From an uncultured Lachnospiraceae bacterium (lineage in GTDB: Bacteria; Bacillota; Clostridia; Lachnospirales; Lachnospiraceae), in contig CAJTMW010000012.1 in NCBI GenBank assembly GCA_910577275.1, forward strand, positions 1-64,000: a DNA stretch of 64,000 nt. The letters are read 5' to 3'. The notes below the pieces were generated by a model. That model was not told the DNA's origin, made no database searches, and saw nothing but the letters and a program-made list of their open reading frames with translations. A program made the position numbers and the translations under genes. Below are positions 43,270-51,848 of the stretch, piece by piece. Every line of letters starts with the position of its first letter. The first letter of the stretch is position 1.

Positions 43270-44646
43270 TTAAAATTTCAGGTACATAAACGGATTTCCC
43301 GCACTACTGCACAGCAGATAAACGGATGCCCAGAATACCGCTGCAAGCAGTAAAATCACAACCGGATTTCTCTTGTGTTTTTCAAAAAGCTCATAAACCG
43401 CCGGAATACACAGCGCGATTCCAGCAATAAAATAAATACCATAATTTTCGGCATATCTGAAAATATCCTGCTGATTCACGGCAATCCCGGCTCCGCCAAT
43501 CATCGGGAAAAGCCTCCCGAAATAAATTCCCAGCTTTTTAAGGTCCGTCACGGCAAAAGTCACCCATGTAAGCGGAATCAAAAGCAGCACATACAAGTTT
43601 CCTGCCACAGGCACCTTTTTCAGATATTTTCCGTACACCAGCTTTTCCAGAATAACAAAAAGCCCGAGCACAGCGCCCCAAATCAGGTAATTGAGGCCGT
43701 TTCCGTGCCAGATTCCCGTGAGAAGCCATACAACCGCAAGATTCACGGCAAGGCGGAATTTGCTGCACCGGCTGCCGCCAAGGGGAATATACACATAATC
43801 CCGAAACCAGCTCCCCAGCGTCACATGCCAGCGCCTGTAAAACTCGGAAATACTTTTCGCCGCATAGGGATGATTAAAATTGGGAATAAATTCAAATCCC
43901 AACATCACCATCAACCCCGACGCCATCAGGGAATATCCCCAGAAATCAAAATATAGCTGCAGGGAGTACCCCGCCGCCCCGAACCATGCAAGGGGCGTGG
44001 AAATACTCTGGAATCCTATCATCTGCAAATCATTCCACAAAATCGCCAGCCTGTCCGCCAGCAGCACCTTCATGCCAAGTCCCAGAACGAGATATTTGAG
44101 TCCGTCCTCAAACTGCTCCAGACTGCAGCGCCGCTCCTCTCCAAATCCTCCCTCATCATACCGCATGATGGGGCCGGATACAATCTGTGGAAAAATGGTA
44201 AAATAGAGCGCCACGCTGACAAACTTCGGTTTTTTCCACACTTCTCCCCGAAGCATATCCGCCTGAAAGGAAATCATTTTAAAAATATAGTAGCTAATCC
44301 CAATCGGGAGCAGCGCATTGTCCACAAATACTGCAAGGATTTTAAATACCGCAAGAATCAGCACATCCAGCAAGACCGCTGATATCATGGCGTTTCTGCG
44401 TTTTCTTTTCTGCCATTCATGGATGGCAAATCCCTCCCCATGCTTCCATATCCGCATTCCGAAGAAGTAGTTCAGGGAAGTGGCAAGGATAAGCACCAAA
44501 ATAAAGACAGGCTCGCCCACCGCATAAAAGACAAGGCTCCCTGCCAGTAATACCGCTTCTTTATATTTCGAAGGTATTACAAAATATAAAATTAAAAATA
44601 TGGGTAAAAACCGGAACAAAAATTCCAAACTGGAAAAACTGACCAT
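43270..44646 (-). CDS. MBOAT family membrane O-acyltransferase (AlgI/DltB-like)
   Basis: 458 aa from ATG 44646 (AGGGAATG upstream); the frame continues upstream without a ribosome site. About 11 membrane helices starting SLEFLFRFLPIFLILYFVI. The catalytic His is in the GIWHGNGLNYLIWGAVLG motif, preceded by ISEFYRRWHVTLGSWFRDYVY cut at the RRWH signature. These proteins pass acetyl groups to the cell exterior. With the SGNH protein downstream it forms a two-gene cell-envelope acylation unit. The polymer acylated is not known. Confidence 0.92.
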   Translation of the reverse strand: MVSFSSLEFLFRFLPIFLILYFVIPSKYKEAVLLAGSLVFYAVGEPVFILVLILATSLNYFFGMRIWKHGEGFAIHEWQKRKRRNAMISAVLLDVLILAVFKILAVFVDNALLPIGISYYIFKMISFQADMLRGEVWKKPKFVSVALYFTIFPQIVSGPIMRYDEGGFGEERRCSLEQFEDGLKYLVLGLGMKVLLADRLAILWNDLQMIGFQSISTPLAWFGAAGYSLQLYFDFWGYSLMASGLMVMLGFEFIPNFNHPYAAKSISEFYRRWHVTLGSWFRDYVYIPLGGSRCSKFRLAVNLAVVWLLTGIWHGNGLNYLIWGAVLGLFVILEKLVYGKYLKKVPVAGNLYVLLLIPLTWVTFAVTDLKKLGIYFGRLFPMIGGAGIAVNQQDIFRYAENYGIYFIAGIALCIPAVYELFEKHKRNPVVILLLAAVFWASVYLLCSSAGNPFMYLKF

Positions 44647-44771
44647 AACATTCCCTGTCCTTATCATCTGCATACTTACCAAGTCATATTGTAACATTCC
44701 TCTTTTGAATTCACAAGATGGGGAATTTAATTTTTGTGGGTTGGAAGGGAGGAGGGGGAGGACGCTCCCCC

Positions 44772-44810
44772 CCACAAAAAGAGCAGGCCAGAGAATCCTC
44801 CAACCTGCTC
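44772..44810 (-). terminator. Terminator after oppA
   Basis: On the minus strand GAGCAGG (44810-44804) pairs with CCTGCTC (44787-44781), followed by TTTTTG. It lies 67 bases after the oppA stop. Confidence 0.8.
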
Positions 44811-44876
44811 TCAATATTCATTTACGGCACATCTGCCGCTATATCACAGACTAATCAGCCCGCTTACGCATCCGCC

Positions 44877-46619
44877 TTATTCAGCAATATCTGCGTACAT
44901 GAAGTACCAGTAGCCGTAAGCTGAATGCCATGAGCCTGTAAGCTTATCGCTCTGGAGCCAGAAGTCATTGTAGTAAGCTACAGGGATACAACCTGCTTCT
45001 TCCATCAGAATATCCTCTGCCTCATGAAGCGCTGCAGAACGCTCTGCTGCGTCAAGAGTTGTTCTGGAAAGAGTCATAGCTGCATCGTAATCTGCATTGT
45101 TGAACTTACCGTCGTTGTTTCCGTTCGTGGAGAACAGAAGGTCTAACATGTTGGAAGGGTCGCTGTAGTCGCCTACCCAGCCGTTACGTGCGGAATCATA
45201 ATCGCCGTTACGACGCATAGGTGTGAAGCTTGCCCACTCAACGATATTTACGGAAAGCTCAACGCCAATCTCGCCCCATGCCTGCTGTAAGTACTCAGCA
45301 ACTACCTTGTGATAGCCGGCATCGTTTGTGGAATAAGTAATGGCAGGAAGTCCTGCTCCGTCGGGATAACCGGCGTCTGCAAGGAGCTGCTTAGCTTCTT
45401 CTACGTTTGCCTCATGAGCTGTGGTATCGATATAAGGCTTGCCGCCGTTTGCATTGTCCATGAACTGGCTTCCGTCTGTATCAATCCAGCCGGGGCCCAT
45501 GAAGTTGCTTGCCGGTGAATAGGTTCCCTGCATCAGGGTATTTGCAACATACTCACGGTCGATAGCAAGGCTTAATGCCTTACGAACTCTTGCGTCTGTA
45601 AAAGGCTCTCTCTGAGTATTTACGCTCAGATAATAAGTACCGATAATCGGGTCTACATAGAATTCAGGGTTGCCTTCCAGTGAAGGAATTTCCTCTGTAG
45701 GAACGTCTTTGATGAACAGAACTTCGCCTGTCTGGTATGCGCTGTAGGAAGCGTTTGCATCCTCAATCAGGTTGAACTTGATTCCGTCAAGCTTAATAGC
45801 GTCGGCATTCCAGTAGTTGGGGTTCTTGCTCATAAGGATATACGCGCCCGGTACCCACTCTGATACATAGAAAGGACCATTGGAAATATAGGTCTCTGCC
45901 GCGGTTGCCCATGCATCGCCGTTTGCCTCGATTGTCGCCTGCTGTACAGGGCTTAAGGTAGCGAATGCCGCAAGGCTTCCGAAGTAAGAGCAGGGAGCGT
46001 TCAGGGTAACAACCAGTGTCTTGTCATCCTGTGCAACTACCTGAAGGGCATCCAGATTTCCGCCGATTGCATCTTCATAACCTTCCACCATGGAAAGAAC
46101 TGTCTCTGCATAAGGAGCAGCTACCATCGGGTCGCATACTCTCTTCCAGCTGTAAACGAAATCATTGGCTGTAAGGTCGGAACCGTCGGACCACTTAAGG
46201 CCGTCTCTTAAATGGAAAGTCCATGTAAGACCGTCCTCGCTTGTCTCCCAGGTTTCTGCCTGTCCGGGAGCCAGCTTGCCGTCCTGGTCAACAGTCAGAA
46301 GACACTCGAAAGAGTGCAGTAACATGTTACCGCCGTCTACCGCGCTGTTAAGGGCGGGGTCGATTGTCTCAGGGTCAGGACCAATCTGTACGGATAAAAT
46401 CTTCTCACCTGTGCTTGCTGTGTCTGTAGCAGCCGCATCGTCTGTTGCCGCTGTGTCGTCTGTTGCTGCATCGTCCGCTGTAGCGGCATCGTCTGCAGAA
46501 GCATTGCTGTCACTTTCAGTTGCAGCATTGTCGCCTGCGTTATCATTGCTGCCGCCGCAGGCGGTCATTCCGATAACCATGGTAACTGCAAGTAAAAGCG
46601 CAATTACTTTCTTTTTCAT
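44877..46619 (-). CDS. oppA: Oligopeptide ABC transporter substrate-binding lipoprotein
   Basis: 580 aa from ATG 46619 (GAGGAGGAAAAAGT upstream). Signal peptide KKKVIALLLAVTMVIGMTAC with a lipobox Cys at about residue 21. A 40-residue Ala/Asp/Thr linker with DDAATDDTAATDDAAATD follows, then the SBP_bac_5 fold: ILSVQIGPDPETIDPALNS, TWTFHLRDGLKWSDGSDLTA (family signature), FTDARVRKALSLAIDREYVA and the C-terminal PVAYYNDFWL. It captures peptides outside the cell for OppBC. Last gene of oppBCDFA, separated by a 200-base gap from oppF, suggesting its own extra promoter or processing to raise its level. Confidence 0.93.
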   Translation of the reverse strand: MKKKVIALLLAVTMVIGMTACGGSNDNAGDNAATESDSNASADDAATADDAATDDTAATDDAAATDTASTGEKILSVQIGPDPETIDPALNSAVDGGNMLLHSFECLLTVDQDGKLAPGQAETWETSEDGLTWTFHLRDGLKWSDGSDLTANDFVYSWKRVCDPMVAAPYAETVLSMVEGYEDAIGGNLDALQVVAQDDKTLVVTLNAPCSYFGSLAAFATLSPVQQATIEANGDAWATAAETYISNGPFYVSEWVPGAYILMSKNPNYWNADAIKLDGIKFNLIEDANASYSAYQTGEVLFIKDVPTEEIPSLEGNPEFYVDPIIGTYYLSVNTQREPFTDARVRKALSLAIDREYVANTLMQGTYSPASNFMGPGWIDTDGSQFMDNANGGKPYIDTTAHEANVEEAKQLLADAGYPDGAGLPAITYSTNDAGYHKVVAEYLQQAWGEIGVELSVNIVEWASFTPMRRNGDYDSARNGWVGDYSDPSNMLDLLFSTNGNNDGKFNNADYDAAMTLSRTTLDAAERSAALHEAEDILMEEAGCIPVAYYNDFWLQSDKLTGSWHSAYGYWYFMYADIAE

Positions 46620-46821
46620 ACTTTTTCCTCCTCTTAGAGATTTTTTGAGCGGTTTTTCCGCCCGGTTACCGCGATATTCATCCCTCACTTCTGCATCATG
46701 TTCTCACGGGACGCGTAGTCTGTACACATTCCTGAGCCGTGAACAGTAACATCGGGTTTCCTATTCGCATTTATAAAACAATATGGATACGTGTATACGC
46801 ATCTATATTTGTTTACCACAT

Positions 46822-47811
46822 TTAATTCAACTTGTCAATATGGTGACATGCTGCAAAATGGCCTTTTTCCACTTCTTTCCACTCGGGAGCCTCGGCCGCG
46901 CATCTCTCGTCGGCATAAGGACATCTGGTGCGGAACCGGCAGCCCGAAGGCGGATTAAGAGGACTTGGCACATCGCCCTCGAGCACAATCCGCTTACTTT
47001 CCCTGGCCGCCCTGGGGTCCGCAATGGGAATCGCGGATATCAGGCTTTTCGTATAAGGATGGAGGGGACGGGTAATCAGCTCATAGCTCTCCGCCAGCTC
47101 TACCATTCTGCCAAGGTACATAACGCCGATTCGGTTGGAAATATGCTTCACCGCCGAAAGGTCGTGGGCAATGAAAAGATAGGTCAGCCCCATATCCGCC
47201 TGCAAATCCTCAAACATATTGATTACCTGGGCCTGAATGGAAACGTCCAGAGCGGAAATTGGCTCGTCGCAGACGATAAACTGCGGCCTTACCGCAAGGG
47301 CTCTGGCAATACCCACCCTCTGACGCTGTCCGCCTGAAAACTCATGAGGGTATCTGTTGGCATGCTCGGAATTCAGTCCCACCCTCTGCAGCATCTCTAT
47401 AATAATGTCATATCTTTCCTGTTTGTTTGCCGCCATCTTATGGACGTCAATAGCCTCGCCCACAATATCCCCCACCGTCATACGGGGGTCAAGGCTTGCA
47501 TAAGGGTCCTGAAAAACAATCTGCATTTTTTTGCGGTAGGGAAGCATATCCACGTAGGTTTTCTTTTCCACGTCGAAAATCACGTCCCCGTCATAGACAA
47601 ACCTTCCGCCCGTGGGCTCGTAAAGCCTAAGCAGAGTACGTCCCGTGGTGGTTTTCCCGCAGCCGGATTCTCCCACCAGCCCCAGTGTCTCGCCCCTTTC
47701 GATGGTAAAAGACACATCGTCCACTGCCTGAATGTATTTTCTATTTTTTCCGAAGCCGCCGGCCGGAAAATATTGTTGTAAATGTTCTACCTGAACCAGT
47801 ATATCACTCAT
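46822..47811 (-). CDS. oppF: Oligopeptide ABC transporter ATP-binding protein OppF
   Basis: 329 aa. Walker A GLVGESGCGKTTTGRTLL (about 39-56), signature SGGQRQRVGIARAL, Walker B FIVCDEPISALDVSIQ, His-loop FIAHDLSAVKHIS. The C-terminal oligopeptide-ABC extension has SPLNPPSGCRFRTRCPYAD with the cysteines that bind an iron-sulfur cluster in some family members. It hydrolyses ATP with OppD. It overlaps oppD by 8 bp. The 200-base space after it leads to oppA. Confidence 0.93.
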   Translation of the reverse strand: MSDILVQVEHLQQYFPAGGFGKNRKYIQAVDDVSFTIERGETLGLVGESGCGKTTTGRTLLRLYEPTGGRFVYDGDVIFDVEKKTYVDMLPYRKKMQIVFQDPYASLDPRMTVGDIVGEAIDVHKMAANKQERYDIIIEMLQRVGLNSEHANRYPHEFSGGQRQRVGIARALAVRPQFIVCDEPISALDVSIQAQVINMFEDLQADMGLTYLFIAHDLSAVKHISNRIGVMYLGRMVELAESYELITRPLHPYTKSLISAIPIADPRAARESKRIVLEGDVPSPLNPPSGCRFRTRCPYADERCAAEAPEWKEVEKGHFAACHHIDKLN

Positions 47812-48820
47812 TTGAGGCTCCTTTCTCCGGGCTGGCGCTTTGCATTTCCTCTTTTTGGTTCAGCCAGCACTGGGTATAATGGACTCTTCCAAAATTTGTG
47901 ACAGGAGGCATTTCCCGAAGACAAATCTTCATGCATTCCTCACATCTTGGCGCAAAAGGGCAGCCCTTGGGGGGATTTAACATATCCACCGGCGTTCCCT
48001 CGATGGGCACCAGCCGCTCGTGCTCTTTTGTGTCGATTCTCGGAATGGAACGTATCAGGCCCTTTGTATACTGATGCTTCGGATTGTAAAAAATATCGTC
48101 CGCCGTACCATATTCCACAACCTTTCCCGCGTACATTACCGCAATCCTCTCGCACATGCTGGCCACCACGCCGAGGTCATGGGTAATCATGATAATCGCC
48201 ATGCCCAGCTTATCCTTAAGCTCCATCATCAGCTCTAAAATCTGCGCCTGAATCGTCACGTCGAGCGCCGTCGTAGGCTCATCCGCAATGAGGAGCTTCG
48301 GCTCGCAGGCAAGAGCCATGGCAATCATGACACGCTGCCGCATACCGCCGGAAAGCTCGTGAGGATACTGCTTTAATCTCTTTTCCGGCTCATTGATGCC
48401 TACCAGCTCAAGGAGTTCCTTCGCCCTCTCCCTTGCCTCGGCTTTCTTTTTATCCGTGTGGAGCAGAACCGCTTCCATAATCTGGTTTCCAATGGTATAG
48501 ACCGGATTTAAGCTGGTCATGGGGTCCTGGAAAATAATGGATATTTCATTTCCCCGGATTTTCCTCATTTCCTTGTCCGTCATCTGGTCAATCTGATGGC
48601 CGTTAAATTCAAGACTGCCGCCAATCAGCCTGCCGGGATAAGCGGTAAGCCCCATAAGGCTGTAGGCCGTAACCGACTTGCCGGAACCGCTTTCGCCTAC
48701 GATTCCCAGTACTTCGCCTTCCCTTAAGTGAATGGATACATCGTTTAATGCCTTCACTTCTCCCGCAGGAGTGAAAAAGGAAAGCCGTTCATTTTTTATA
48801 TCAACAAGATATTCTGACAT
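47804..48820 (-). CDS. oppD: Oligopeptide ABC transporter ATP-binding protein OppD
   Basis: 338 aa from ATG 48820 (GAGGG five bases upstream); ATG 48859 would overlap the oppC stop region. Walker A GIVGESGSGKSVTAYSLMGL, signature LSGGMRQRVMIAMAL, Walker B LLIADEPTTALDVTIQ, His-loop MITHDLGVVASM. The C-terminal PVDMLNPPKGCPFAPRCEEC again carries the cysteine motif. Second ATPase of the peptide importer. Confidence 0.93.
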   Translation of the reverse strand: MSEYLVDIKNERLSFFTPAGEVKALNDVSIHLREGEVLGIVGESGSGKSVTAYSLMGLTAYPGRLIGGSLEFNGHQIDQMTDKEMRKIRGNEISIIFQDPMTSLNPVYTIGNQIMEAVLLHTDKKKAEARERAKELLELVGINEPEKRLKQYPHELSGGMRQRVMIAMALACEPKLLIADEPTTALDVTIQAQILELMMELKDKLGMAIIMITHDLGVVASMCERIAVMYAGKVVEYGTADDIFYNPKHQYTKGLIRSIPRIDTKEHERLVPIEGTPVDMLNPPKGCPFAPRCEECMKICLREMPPVTNFGRVHYTQCWLNQKEEMQSASPEKGASNE

Positions 48821-48865
48821 AAATCCCTCATTTCCGCACTGCTGCTGTGCCGTTTTCATTTTCCG

Positions 48866-49912
48866 TTAGTTTTTCAGCTTGGGGTCGAAAGCGTCCCGAA
48901 GACCGTCGCCAAACAGGTTAAAGCTCAAAATAATCAAACTGATTAAAATAGCCGGTATAAATAACAGGTACGGATAGGTATTCATACCGTTAATGGCGCT
49001 GCTTGCAAGGCTTCCAAGAGAAGGAAGGGGCACCGCCACACCCATTCCGAGGAAGCTTAAGAAGCTCTCCGTAAAGATGGAGGACGGAATCTGAAGTGTC
49101 GTGGTTACAATCAGTGTTCCGATACAGTTGGTGAGCAGGTGCTTTTTGATAATTTTGCCGTTGCCCACGCCAAGAGCCCTGGCCGCGGTAACATATTCGC
49201 TTTCCTTGAGCATCAGCACCTGGCTTCTGACCATTCTGGCCATTCCAACCCAGTACAAAAGGGCAAACACAATAAAAATACTGATGAGGTTCTTTCCTAC
49301 AATCCCCACCCAGCTAAAGCCCGGCACATCTTTCAGGGTTTCGAGAGGCGCGTTCAGCGCAAAGGATAAAAGAACAATCAGAAGAATATCCGGTATGGTG
49401 TAAATAATGTCCACAATCCGCATCATAACCAAATCGACCCAGCCTCCGAAGAAAGCCGCAATGGAGCCATAGGCGGAACCAATGATAAAGATAATGCCTG
49501 TGGCAATAAGCCCTACCAGAAGGGAAATCCGGCTTCCCATCATTACTCTGATGGCGTAATCCCTGCCCAGGTTATCGGTTCCGAAGATATGGGGGAACAC
49601 CTTTTCACCGGCGTCAATTCTCGCCTGCTCCTCCTCAGAATACTGCATGGGCGCCAGATTATTGGCTCCCTTTGCCTGCTCCTTATAGCTGTAAGGATAG
49701 AAGGACGGGACAATGAAAGAAAATATCATAACGATAATAATTACCACGAGGCTTACCATAGCCACTTTATTTTTTGCCAGACGGCGCATACCGTCTTTCC
49801 AGAAGCTCACGCTCTCCCGCATGATAATCTGGCTCTGCTTTTCCTCCTCGGTTGCCGGCAAGAAATCCTCAGGATTAAGTTTTAACTGAAAACTCAGTGG
49901 ATTCTGTTTCAT
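48866..49912 (-). CDS. oppC: Oligopeptide ABC transporter permease OppC
   Basis: 348 aa with an N-terminal cytoplasmic stretch (SFWKDGMRRLAKNKVAM) and six membrane helices. The EAA loop that contacts the ATPases is EYVTAARALGVGNGKIIKKH. GTDNLGRDYAIRVMMGSRIS is the OppC signature. Pairs with OppB to form the channel. Starts 12 bases after oppB. Confidence 0.93.
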   Translation of the reverse strand: MKQNPLSFQLKLNPEDFLPATEEEKQSQIIMRESVSFWKDGMRRLAKNKVAMVSLVVIIIVMIFSFIVPSFYPYSYKEQAKGANNLAPMQYSEEEQARIDAGEKVFPHIFGTDNLGRDYAIRVMMGSRISLLVGLIATGIIFIIGSAYGSIAAFFGGWVDLVMMRIVDIIYTIPDILLIVLLSFALNAPLETLKDVPGFSWVGIVGKNLISIFIVFALLYWVGMARMVRSQVLMLKESEYVTAARALGVGNGKIIKKHLLTNCIGTLIVTTTLQIPSSIFTESFLSFLGMGVAVPLPSLGSLASSAINGMNTYPYLLFIPAILISLIILSFNLFGDGLRDAFDPKLKN

Positions 49913-49924
49913 ATGTATTGCTCC

Positions 49925-50842
49925 TTATTTTAAATTGATTCTCGGGTCTACCAGCTTGTAGATAATATCCACAACGACGTTCATAATGATTATGAGGGTC
50001 GCAAGGAAAATCGTTGTTCCCATAATCAGCGTATAGTCACGGCCGCTGATTGCGGTGATAAACTCGCCGCCCAGTCCCGGAATGGTAAAAATCTTTTCAA
50101 CAACGAAGCTTCCCGTCACCGTATAGGCAAGCATGGGGCCCACATAGGTTACAACCGGAAGGATTGCGTTTCGAAGCGCATGCTTGAAAAGAATGAAAAA
50201 TCCGGATACGCCCTTTGCCTTCGCCGTCCGCATATAATCCTGCCCCATAACGTCCAGCATGGAGGAGCGCATCAGTCTCATAATGTAGGCTGTGGGATAG
50301 AAAGATAAGGCAATCACCGGCATCACGTAATGCTTCCACGAGGAAAGCCCCAGCGTGGGCAGAATCATCAGCTTAACGCCCAGAAAATACAGGAGTACCG
50401 TACAGATTACAAAGCTTGGAACCGCAATTCCGCAGGTGGCCACCACACTGATAAGGCTGTCCGCAAACTTGCCTCTCTTTAAAGCCGCAATGCTGCCAAG
50501 CGGAATCCCCAGACACAGCGCCACAAGCACCGAAAGACCTCCCACTCTGGCGGAAACCGGGAATTTCATCTTGATAATTCCCATAACGGTACGCCCGCGC
50601 TGCTTTAAGCTGTCGCCGAAATCGCCGTGCAGAGCGTCCCACATATATGTAAGATATTGCTGCGATAAGGGCTTATCAAGTCCGTACTTGGCTTCCAGCG
50701 CCGCCGTCGCCTGAGGGCTGATTGCCTTTTCCGAGAGGAACGGCCCGCCCGGAACCATATTCATCAGAAAAAACGTAATGGTTGCAACCACCCAGATGGT
50801 CACAATCGCAAGACCGATTCGTTTCGCAATATACTTTAACAT
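49925..50842 (-). CDS. oppB: Oligopeptide ABC transporter permease OppB
   Basis: 305 aa. Six membrane helices, starting IAKRIGLAIVTIWVVATITF. MVPGGPF and KYGLDKPLSQQYLTYMWDAL are typical OppB N-terminal motifs, and the EAA loop is YMRTAKAKGVSGFFILFKHA. First gene of oppBCDFA with TAAGGAG upstream; a sigma-A promoter lies at 50924-50953, about 90 bases before the start. Confidence 0.93.
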   Translation of the reverse strand: MLKYIAKRIGLAIVTIWVVATITFFLMNMVPGGPFLSEKAISPQATAALEAKYGLDKPLSQQYLTYMWDALHGDFGDSLKQRGRTVMGIIKMKFPVSARVGGLSVLVALCLGIPLGSIAALKRGKFADSLISVVATCGIAVPSFVICTVLLYFLGVKLMILPTLGLSSWKHYVMPVIALSFYPTAYIMRLMRSSMLDVMGQDYMRTAKAKGVSGFFILFKHALRNAILPVVTYVGPMLAYTVTGSFVVEKIFTIPGLGGEFITAISGRDYTLIMGTTIFLATLIIIMNVVVDIIYKLVDPRINLK

Positions 50843-50923
50843 TTTTACAACTCCTTACCTGAATTTTAAAGAAAGAACACGTGAGCCCGTACTGCCGGCC
50901 CCGTCATTCCCCACAATGTTAAT

Positions 50924-50953
50924 ATTCTACCTATAAAACGGTACATTTGTCAA
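50924..50953 (-). promoter_or_regulatory. Promoter of oppBCDFA
   Basis: On the minus strand TTGACA (50953-50948), 18-base spacer, TAGAAT (50929-50924). It lies back to back with the spoVAC promoter region. Confidence 0.6.
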
Positions 50954-50992
50954 TTCTTTTACCGCATTTTTTTCGTATTTTTCAATGTTTAT

Positions 50993-51021
50993 GCATAAAA
51001 TTATCAATATTATGCAAACTA
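50993..51021 (+). promoter_or_regulatory. Sigma-G-like promoter upstream of spoVAC
   Basis: GCATA (50993-50997), 17 bases, CAAACTA (51015-51021): one mismatch to CATxHTA. The transcript would have a leader of about 260 bases with a tandem repeat and copy C of the hairpin element. Confidence 0.45.
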
Positions 51022-51039
51022 AATACAACTGTTTTTGGT

Positions 51040-51081
51040 GGAATCAAGTGTATGCGTAGGGAAATCAAGTGTATGCGCCGG
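51040..51081 (+). repeat. 21-bp tandem repeat in the spoVAC leader
   Basis: Units 51040-51060 and 51061-51081 share AATCAAGTGTATGCG in register at a 21-base period, two DNA turns. A degenerate third unit follows. It might be a binding site for a regulator on one DNA face, or a remnant. Confidence 0.5.
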
Positions 51082-51181
51082 AAAGTCAGAATTGCGGGAG
51101 GTGTGCGCAATTACGTGTATTTTCCACAATATAACAACGGAAATTATGAAACGGCAGCTGTGCGTACCTTGCACGGAAGAT

Positions 51182-51266
51182 GCGGTAAGGAGGAACCCGC
51201 AGGGCGGAGGATTCCTTATCACCCGGCAGACACCGACGGATTTCTGTCCGCATGGAATGTGTCTGC
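51182..51266 (+). repeat. Dispersed two-hairpin element, copy C (spoVAC leader)
   Basis: Hairpin 1: GGTAAGGA (51184-51191) with TCCTTATC (51213-51220), inner stem CCGC/GCGG. Hairpin 2: GCAGACAC (51226-51233) with GTGTCTGC (51259-51266), inner GGA/TCC. It ends 23 bases before the spoVAC start, next to its ribosome site AGGAGG. Confidence 0.7.
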
Positions 51267-51288
51267 TCAAAGAATAGGAGGATTGTTT

Positions 51289-51768
51289 ATGAGCGAACCA
51301 AAAAATGAAGAACAACTGAATCTGGAAAAAGACTACGAAGAATATGTCAAAAAAATCACCCCCACCCACAATCTGTACCTGCAGATGTTAAAAGCCTTTA
51401 TCACTGGCGGCATCATATGTACACTGGGGCAGCTTCTGCTGAACTTTGCCAAAAACTCCCTTAACATGGATAAGGATATGGCCGGAAGCTTCTGCTCCCT
51501 TGTCCTGGTGCTTGTCAGCGTCCTTTTAACCGGGTTTAACATCTATCCTTCCATTGTGAAATTCGGCGGCGCGGGGGCTCTTGTTCCCATCACCGGATTT
51601 GCCAACTCCGTGGCGGCTCCCGCCGTGGAATTTAAACAGGAGGGACAGGTCTTTGGCATCGGATGCAAAATCTTTACCATCGCCGGGCCGGTGATTCTCT
51701 ACGGCATTTTTACAAGCTGGCTGCTGGGGCTGATTTACTGGGCCGGAAAAGCAATGGGACTGTTTTGA
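51289..51768 (+). CDS. spoVAC: Stage V sporulation protein AC
   Basis: 159 aa from ATG 51289 (AGGAGG seven bases upstream). After a charged N-terminus (YEEYVKKITPTHNLYLQML) come four membrane segments: FITGGIICTLGQLLLNF, CSLVLVLVSVLLTGFNIY, the conserved FGGAGALVPITGFANSVAAP, and GPVILYGIFTSWLLGLIYW. SpoVAC is the mechanosensitive channel subunit that lets dipicolinate pass during germination. Length matches family (about 150). It is alone, divergent from oppB and followed by a terminator. Confidence 0.93.
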   Translation: MSEPKNEEQLNLEKDYEEYVKKITPTHNLYLQMLKAFITGGIICTLGQLLLNFAKNSLNMDKDMAGSFCSLVLVLVSVLLTGFNIYPSIVKFGGAGALVPITGFANSVAAPAVEFKQEGQVFGIGCKIFTIAGPVILYGIFTSWLLGLIYWAGKAMGLF

Positions 51769-51794
51769 TTGCCACAGTCGGCTTATTATTGCAC

Positions 51795-51825
51795 AAATGG
51801 GACTGTTTTGAAACAGTCCCATTTT
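51795..51825 (+). terminator. Terminator after spoVAC, arm duplicated from the gene end
   Basis: AAATGGGACTGTTT (51795-51808) pairs with AAACAGTCCCATTT (51811-51824), then TTA. The 15 bases ATGGGACTGTTTTGA at 51797-51811 repeat the last 15 bases of spoVAC (51754-51768), so the same 3' arm could pair with the gene end instead. It may also serve the converging DUF6062 gene. Confidence 0.8.
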
Positions 51826-51848
51826 ATGACCAGTTTGGTCAACTATAT

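Noticed and set aside
46620..46821. Separate gene between oppF and oppA
   Set aside because: No open frame with a ribosome site; a weak inverted repeat near 46704-46750 may be an attenuator but has no T run.
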